The notes beneath the pieces were generated by a model. It ran no database searches, had not been told where the DNA came from, and worked only from the letters and a program-made list of their open reading frames with translations. From Nageia nagi (lineage: Eukaryota > Pinophyta), in the NCBI GenBank assembly GCA_050084985.1, contig JBITNC010000001.1, positions 135,346,001 through 135,410,000 on the forward strand: a stretch of 64,000 nt of DNA, given 5' to 3'. The first letter of the stretch is position 1. Every line of letters begins with the position of its first letter. Below are positions 58,441 through 64,000 of the stretch, in pieces. Both the position numbers and the translations under genes were made by a program.

Positions 58441-59580
58441 GTATCCCACCATCACATGTACTCAAGAGTATGTTGATGAAATATAGTGGGTACCCTAGGG
58501 GCATGATCCTTTGATACAACCCACTCAGCACTCCATTTTGGTACATCCATGACCCATGGTAGAATTGCCCAATAATGATAATATCTGGCCACATTCAACC
58601 ACACTCTTGACATCGATATATCTTGAGTCATGCTAAAGTATCTTAGCACTTGATCTAAATGGTAGAACTCAATCACCTTCTTATGACCTTGGATATGGAA
58701 TAGAGTCAATGTCCATGATAGCTCATCATCTGACTCCTCTTAGATTGGTAAATCAAAATAAGGATCCCATACCAATTTCACATCATCCAAAAGGTCTAGA
58801 ATCCTCTAGAATTGCTTGAATCCCTAATTCATCCCCACATACTATATTTTCTACCACTAAAACCAATGGGGCATGTCTACTAGTGTCACTATAGGAAGAT
58901 AAGTGTGAGCCACACTGATATGCTCATATACTTAGGCCTAAAGAATGAATTAATATGCCATGATCTTGCCTCCCATCTTCATAGACATAAAGATATGATG
59001 ATCCCTATATAACATAGCTAAAATATAGGGTGCCCGTGCATATCTCTCCATGTGAAGGCATATCCCTCAAATGATTAGAATGAACCCTGTATGAAAGCAC
59101 TCATGGTTCTTATTGCTACATAGGATCATATTGATAAGAATGACTATATACAACTTGGAGTACTTGATGAATTCCAACTCCTCTCAGGGCATGTAAACTA
59201 TGTCATGAAGGGGTACACCCTTCTTCTACTACTGGTAGTTCCTATATTTACCATGATTAGAGTGGCCTATTGTATCAATGTACCCTTCATAGGTACTTAT
59301 AGAATGTAGTGGATATCAATGAGGATGATAGTCATCTCACCCTTTGGTAGGTGGAACATGTTGGTGTTATCATACCAATGCTCCATAAGAATGGTTAAGA
59401 AATACTTATCACATGGTATTCACATGATCCCCCTTAAGTGGTTGAGCCTCGATGCCTCTACCCATCCCCTCGCATATGATGTCAAAATAAATTCTATGAT
59501 GACATCCATGGATGGACTTCATGGCTTGCATCGTATCAAGTAAGCCCAATCTTGGACCCAAGTCAAATAGGAAGTGTATC
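58440..59580 (-). pseudogene. plant mobile domain (aminotransferase-like, PMD) pseudogene
   Basis: On the minus strand the N-terminal half (59,500-59,280) reads FLTILMEHWYDNTNMFHLPK, then GEMTIILIDIHYIL and VPMKGT. This matches the PMD opening (L-x-E-x-W-x-x-x-T-x-x-F-H-L-P-x-G-E-M-T-x-T-L-x-D). The C-terminal half (58,830-58,455) has DDVKLVWDPYF, then FYHLDQVLRYFSMTQDI and WAILPWVMD, as in PMD proteins. Stops and shifts fill the middle. PMD proteins occur as host genes linked to silencing (MAIL family) and inside transposons; the setting here favours the latter. Confidence 0.7.
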
Positions 59581-61220
59581 AGTAACAAGTTAATACTTAA
59601 AAATGGAAAATTTAAAATATATACTTTTCATGCTAATTTTTTTATTTTTGTGTTATATTTTTTGTAAATTATGAATGTATGCATATCTGTTGAGTTCATA
59701 CAGGTTTCATTTTGATATTTTCATGCAAACTTGATTCCAATAGCAATGCTAAGATCCTAGTGGTGCCACCCCATTTTAGCTCCCATTTCTCAAAAATTTA
59801 TGATACCCATCAACCTTTAAAAACCAAAATGTATAGTAAAATTCTACCTTATTTCTCTCCATGTATATCCAAACGTAGCCCTACATTTTTACCCCCTATA
59901 TTTTAATTTTTTTCCAAATTTGGTAAAAACTAGCCTAAATAAAAAAATGTAAACCATAAAAAAGCTTCTAAATATTACATAAACCAAGAATATGAAATAA
60001 TTTTTGGTACCTAATGTCCCTTGAGAGAGGAATAAATAACTAATGACCAATGGCCCTATTGAGAAATAATCTGGTAGTCTATATCACCAATAAATGCAAT
60101 AATCAAGCCTTTAGACACTACAATCCCTCCATAGGTTAAATAAAGCACTTAGAACCTTGCAGATGAGAGCTCCAATCACCAAATTGAGAATGCATAAATT
60201 AAAGTAAATTCTTCCTATTTATAACAAAATTAGAACTCCCTTTTTCAAATTCACTACTAAATTTTTTCGATTAACCTAAATTCAACCTCTTTTTATTGTT
60301 AACCATTTGCTCACCCAACTTTGTTCATTCGTTCGACACCTTTCCTTGCTTCTAGTTAAGTATTATCCCTACCTTCCAACACTACCATTGGGTTCATATT
60401 GCAATTTTGTGTTAAATTTCATGCCTAAATTTGGTTCTTCTTATGCATGCAATACATTTATTTTTCATTCTTTGCAATAAAATGTAAATTGTCAAAAATA
60501 TCCTTTGGTAAAAATTGGTCAAAATTGAAATGAAATGGTCATCAAATTTTGTGATACCTACTATGTTATTTAAAATTACTCTTCTTTTTCCCTTCATTGA
60601 TGTGGCATAGGCTTGTCAATGCTTTCCTTTTTCTTAAAATTACCTCCTTAACCTAGTGATGATGCCAGGTTCCTAGCATTATCACTAGGTTATAATGAGA
60701 ATTTAACGTATGTTTTCTTCTCCTTACTTCATTTGTATGCTTAAATATGGAAAAATGTGCTTACATTTCATTAAATCACTCAAAAAATTAATGTAATTTC
60801 ATTTCACATTTCATTTTTGACAAAATTGTAAATGCATTTCAAAAATATTATTTTCCTATTTTTCATGTCATAAAATGCATATCATTACCAAGATATCAGT
60901 ATGTATTGATCAGATATTTCAAATAAAATGGATTTATCAATCAAATTGTTTATCAAATGCTTGATTGTATATCATTTCAATGGAATCAATGAACATTATT
61001 ACTTATCAGTATATATTGCATTACAAATTGCATAAATTATCATAAATATTATTTTTTATGCTTATCATGTTTTGCTTAACAATGCTTATCAAAATATTTT
61101 CTAGTTTAAATACATGCTTATCAAAATATTATTTTTCATTATTAAATGTATTTGTATCCTACTAAATGTTTATCATATGGTTAAAATATCTTTTCATATC
61201 TTATTATTGCTTAACATTGA
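59581..61220. other. AT-rich stretch, nothing recognised
   Basis: Low-complexity DNA with many CATTTCA and TTATCA words; no gene seen. Confidence 0.5.
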
Positions 61221-61224
61221 TTGC

Positions 61225-61540
61225 ATTTGTAAGGAAGGGCATTCTTATCAATAAATCCATGGAAATATGGTGGTTTAGGGCACCAAAATTGTCACTCATA
61301 TCATTGTCAACCTTTGTAAGGAATGAACACTCTTATATGCAAATCCATGGAAACATGGTGGCTTGAGAAACCAAGCTGATCATTCTTATCATTTGACACC
61401 TTTGTAAGGAAGGATCATTCTTATCATTTTACACCTTTGTAAGGAAGGGTCATTTTTATCATTTGGTACCTATGTAATAAAGGTCCATTCATATCAAAAT
61501 CCATGGAAACATAGTAACTTGGGAAAAAAAGTTGATCAAT
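61225..61540. repeat. tandem repeat with TTTGTAAGGAAGG words
   Basis: About five units of 45-100 bases, each with CCTTTGTAAGGAAGG, CATTCTTATCA and, in the longer ones, AAATCCATGGAAA-ATGGTGG. It lies just inside the right inverted-repeat arm. Confidence 0.65.
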
Positions 61541-61634
61541 CTAAATTATTTATCATCTTCTTCATCTTGTTGGGTAAGTCACCAAGGAAAGGTCTACTTA
61601 TTTATCACTTATCATACTTTTTGTATCATGTAGA

Positions 61635-61962
61635 GTTTAGAGTATAACAAAATCTAGAGATGATAGGTGACATTTAGAAACATCAATCAAGATTAACAAG
61701 TATATTTTCTCCTATCAAGGATTCAATATTATGTCACTTCATGTCATATCTTTGATCATGCACAACCCCTCCACCTTTATAAGAAAAAATTCTAGTGCTA
61801 AGGCTCCTTCTTAGGCTTATTATGATACCAAGATGACATGTTGCTATAAAACATAAAGGTAGATGAAAGTGCATATGAAAAAGAGCATTTATTTAATAAA
61901 TTAAATAAATTATTTTAAATATCTAAAAAGGTATTTTAATTAAATCAAAATTCTTTTTTAGA
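61635..61962 (-). repeat. right arm of the inverted repeat
   Basis: Reverse-complement partner of 56425-56751. A further exact 24-base inverted match (ends ACTTATCATAC and GTATGATAAGT) links 61609-61632 with 62235-62260 nearby. Confidence 0.75.
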
Positions 61963-62672
61963 TATTAATAAATGCCCCACTTTGAATATGTTTTGATACT
62001 TTTGAGATGAAAGAAAATTAAAGCATGAATTCAAAGTAAGAAGATACTCCTTGAAAATTTGTTACATGGTGATAACTTCAAATGCCCTAATATTTTCTTA
62101 TGTTATGCCCCCACTTTGACTTGGTTATGACATTATGAACCTCTCATAATAAGAACAATACAAGGTAAAGAAAAGGGTACATGAAAATGTATTAATAAAA
62201 GAAATGTTTTATGCAATATATCTCAAATATAAGCATGATACAAAAAGTATGATAAGTATCGAATTGCAAGGACAAAGACATCGAGCAAAAGGATGAGGAA
62301 TTCTAGAATAGTAACTAGGTGCCATTACTAGGTTGAGGTCAGATTGGTGGCTTTGTATTTTGGAGAAGCTCATTTTTTGTCCTCTTTTAATCAAATTTTA
62401 CTTTTGTTCATCATCATAAGTAAAGTACAATTTTGTATCTTCCATTACTCTAGTTTTGATAGGTCAAGGTTAAATAGGCTATTATCATCTTTCATGTCAT
62501 CAATTTCCTATCATTTTTTAGTTAATTAAAGAATTTAATTATTCTATAAATAACCCTAATAAATATTATTTTGGTTATAATATATATAGTGCAAATAGTT
62601 TTATGGAATGCATTTATCATAAAATATGTATAAAATGGATTTTTTCCAAAGAATATAGAGATTTTTAAGAAG
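61963..62672. other. spacer before PPR remnant
   Basis: No gene recognised. It contains the diverged tandem-repeat module at 62,301-62,340. Confidence 0.45.
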
Positions 62673-64000
62673 ATGCAATTGTTAGGTGTAAAGCTAGACT
62701 CTACAACCTTTTCTTGCATTCTTACATCATATTCCACCATGGGCACTCTCAAAGAAGGTTTTTTTGTTATTTTGATATGTATGTATGCAAAATATGAAAT
62801 AATACACAAAGTGCAAGAATTATTTAACAATATACATGATGCAGATAAAATTTTATGGAATGCATTGATTGGAGGATATGCAATTCATGTTTATAGCAAG
62901 GATTCCCTTAAACTCTTTGATCTACATGATGCAAACATAATTTCATGGAATGAAATGATCCTAGGATATGCACAAAATGGGTTTTCTAAAAAGGCCCTAA
63001 AGACTTTTAAGCAAATACAATTGTTATATGTAAAGCCAAACTTTATAACCTTTGCAAACATTCTTCCAACATGTACCACCATGAGATCTCTAGAGGAATA
63101 TATGGATGTCCATGAAAGAGTAGTTCAAAATGGTTCTACATCAAATTTTAAGGTTGTGAATGCCTTGATAGGCATGCATGCAAAATTTGAAAGAATACAT
63201 AAAGATTGGAAATTATTTAACAAGATGCATGATGCAAATAGATTTTGATGGAATTCAATGATTGGAGGATATGTAATTCATAGCTACAACAAGGATACCC
63301 TTAAACTCTTTGATGTACATAATGCAAAAAATTTCATGGAATGCAATGGTCATATGATATACATAAAATGGGTTAATTTATAAAAAGGCTCTAAAGATTT
63401 CTAAGTAGATGCAATTATTAAGTGTAAATAAAAAATTTACAACCTTTTTTTCCTTCTTATATAATGTGCCACCATGGGATCTCTTGAAGGTATGAATATC
63501 TATCAAAGAGTAGTTGAAAATAGTTTTACATCAAATGTTGTAGTTGTGAATGCCTTGATAAGCATGTATGAAAAATGTGGAAGAATACACAAAGGATGGG
63601 CACTATTTAATAAGATGCATGATATAGTACATTTTTATGGAATGTAATGATTGGAGGATATACAATTCACGGATACAACAAGGATGCTCTTAAATGCTTT
63701 TATCTACATGATGCTAACATAGTTTCATGAAATGTAATAATAATAGGATATGCACAAAATGGGTTTCTTGAGAAGGATCTAGAGACATTTAACAAGATGC
63801 AATTATCATATGTAAATCCAAACTTTGTTACCTTTGCTAGCATTCTTCAAGATGTGCCACCATGGTAGCTTTAGAAGAATATATGGACATCCATCAAAGA
63901 GTAATTTAAAATGGTTTTGCATTGAATGTTGAGATTGTGAATTACCTACTAAGTATGTATGCAACATATAGAAGAATAAATAAAGAATGGAAGATGCATG
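62673..64000 (+). pseudogene. PLS-class PPR protein pseudogene, continues past the window
   Basis: The first frame (62673-63248) reads KLDSTTFSCILTSYSTMGTL, then LWNALIGGYAIHVYSKD, IISWNEMILGYAQNGFSKKA and FITFANILPTCTTM, a P-L-S repeat series as in organelle RNA editing factors. After TGA 63246 two further decayed copies of the same ~400-base series follow (63,250-63,640 and 63,640-64,000), with stops and shifts. The motifs restart unusually: the KLFDLHDANIISWN junction looks like a recombination that removed part of a repeat. No E or DYW domain is in view. Confidence 0.8.

Noticed and set aside
1-64000. tRNA, rRNA or other structured RNA genes
   Set aside because: No cloverleaf-like arrangement or rRNA-like conserved block was found by reading. 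A covariance-model scan would be decisive.

Overview
The window looks like nuclear DNA of a seed plant, most likely a gymnosperm. It is AT-rich and gene-poor. It is packed with old LTR retrotransposons, pentatricopeptide-repeat (PPR) fragments and a plant-type UDP-glycosyltransferase with a short GT-AG intron. The gymnosperm guess rests on how decayed the elements are and on the style of the PPR and UGT pseudogenes; I could not test it. I see no intact host protein-coding gene and no tRNA or rRNA gene. Domain calls come from reading conceptual translations, not from database searches.

Layout. 1-11,080: two head-to-tail copies of the protease-RT-RNase H-integrase part of a Tat-lineage Ty3/gypsy element, riddled with stops. 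The second copy starts where the first ends, and a 150-160 bp tail block occurs three times. 13,890-17,640: decayed Ty1/copia element, plus strand. 19,065-19,500: fragment resembling a plant major facilitator transporter. 20,684-35,167: the best-preserved feature, a 14.47 kb Tat-like element with two 2,192 bp LTRs, a matching 5 bp target duplication (ATAAT), gag, protease, an extra RNase H before RT, RT, RNase H, integrase and a long third reading frame of unknown function. 36,477-38,004, minus: UGT pseudogene with one frameshift and one nonsense codon. 39,860-40,140, minus: LINE 3' fragment. 41,140-44,105, minus: 5' part of a copia element with an initiator-Met-type primer-binding site and a probable LTR. 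44,650-48,020: minus-strand gypsy gag/protease between direct repeats. 49,374-50,215: PPR and UGT fragments. 50,345-50,870: minisatellites. 51,591-56,149: LTR element with PBS, polypurine tract and TATA-bearing LTRs but no recognisable proteins. 56,265-62,340: gag on the plus strand and a plant mobile domain (PMD) pseudogene on the minus strand, inside a 327 bp inverted repeat. 62,673-64,000: decayed PPR gene running off the edge.

How the parts relate. Nearly everything is explained by insertion, duplication and decay of retroelements. The two LTRs of the 14 kb element keep a constant offset of 12,282 bp at every point checked, and in the first ~410 bp they differ almost only by transitions. 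Most in-frame stops in its genes read as CAG, CAA or CGA changed to TAG, TAA or TGA. Both facts fit long-term cytosine methylation and deamination. The most interesting signals are the repeated bZIP-type TGACGTCA sites in its LTRs, seen through complementary CpG decay in the two copies, and its uncharacterised coiled-coil third frame. The coexistence of two arrangements of the extra RNase H, and the antisense PMD gene, are also worth a second look.
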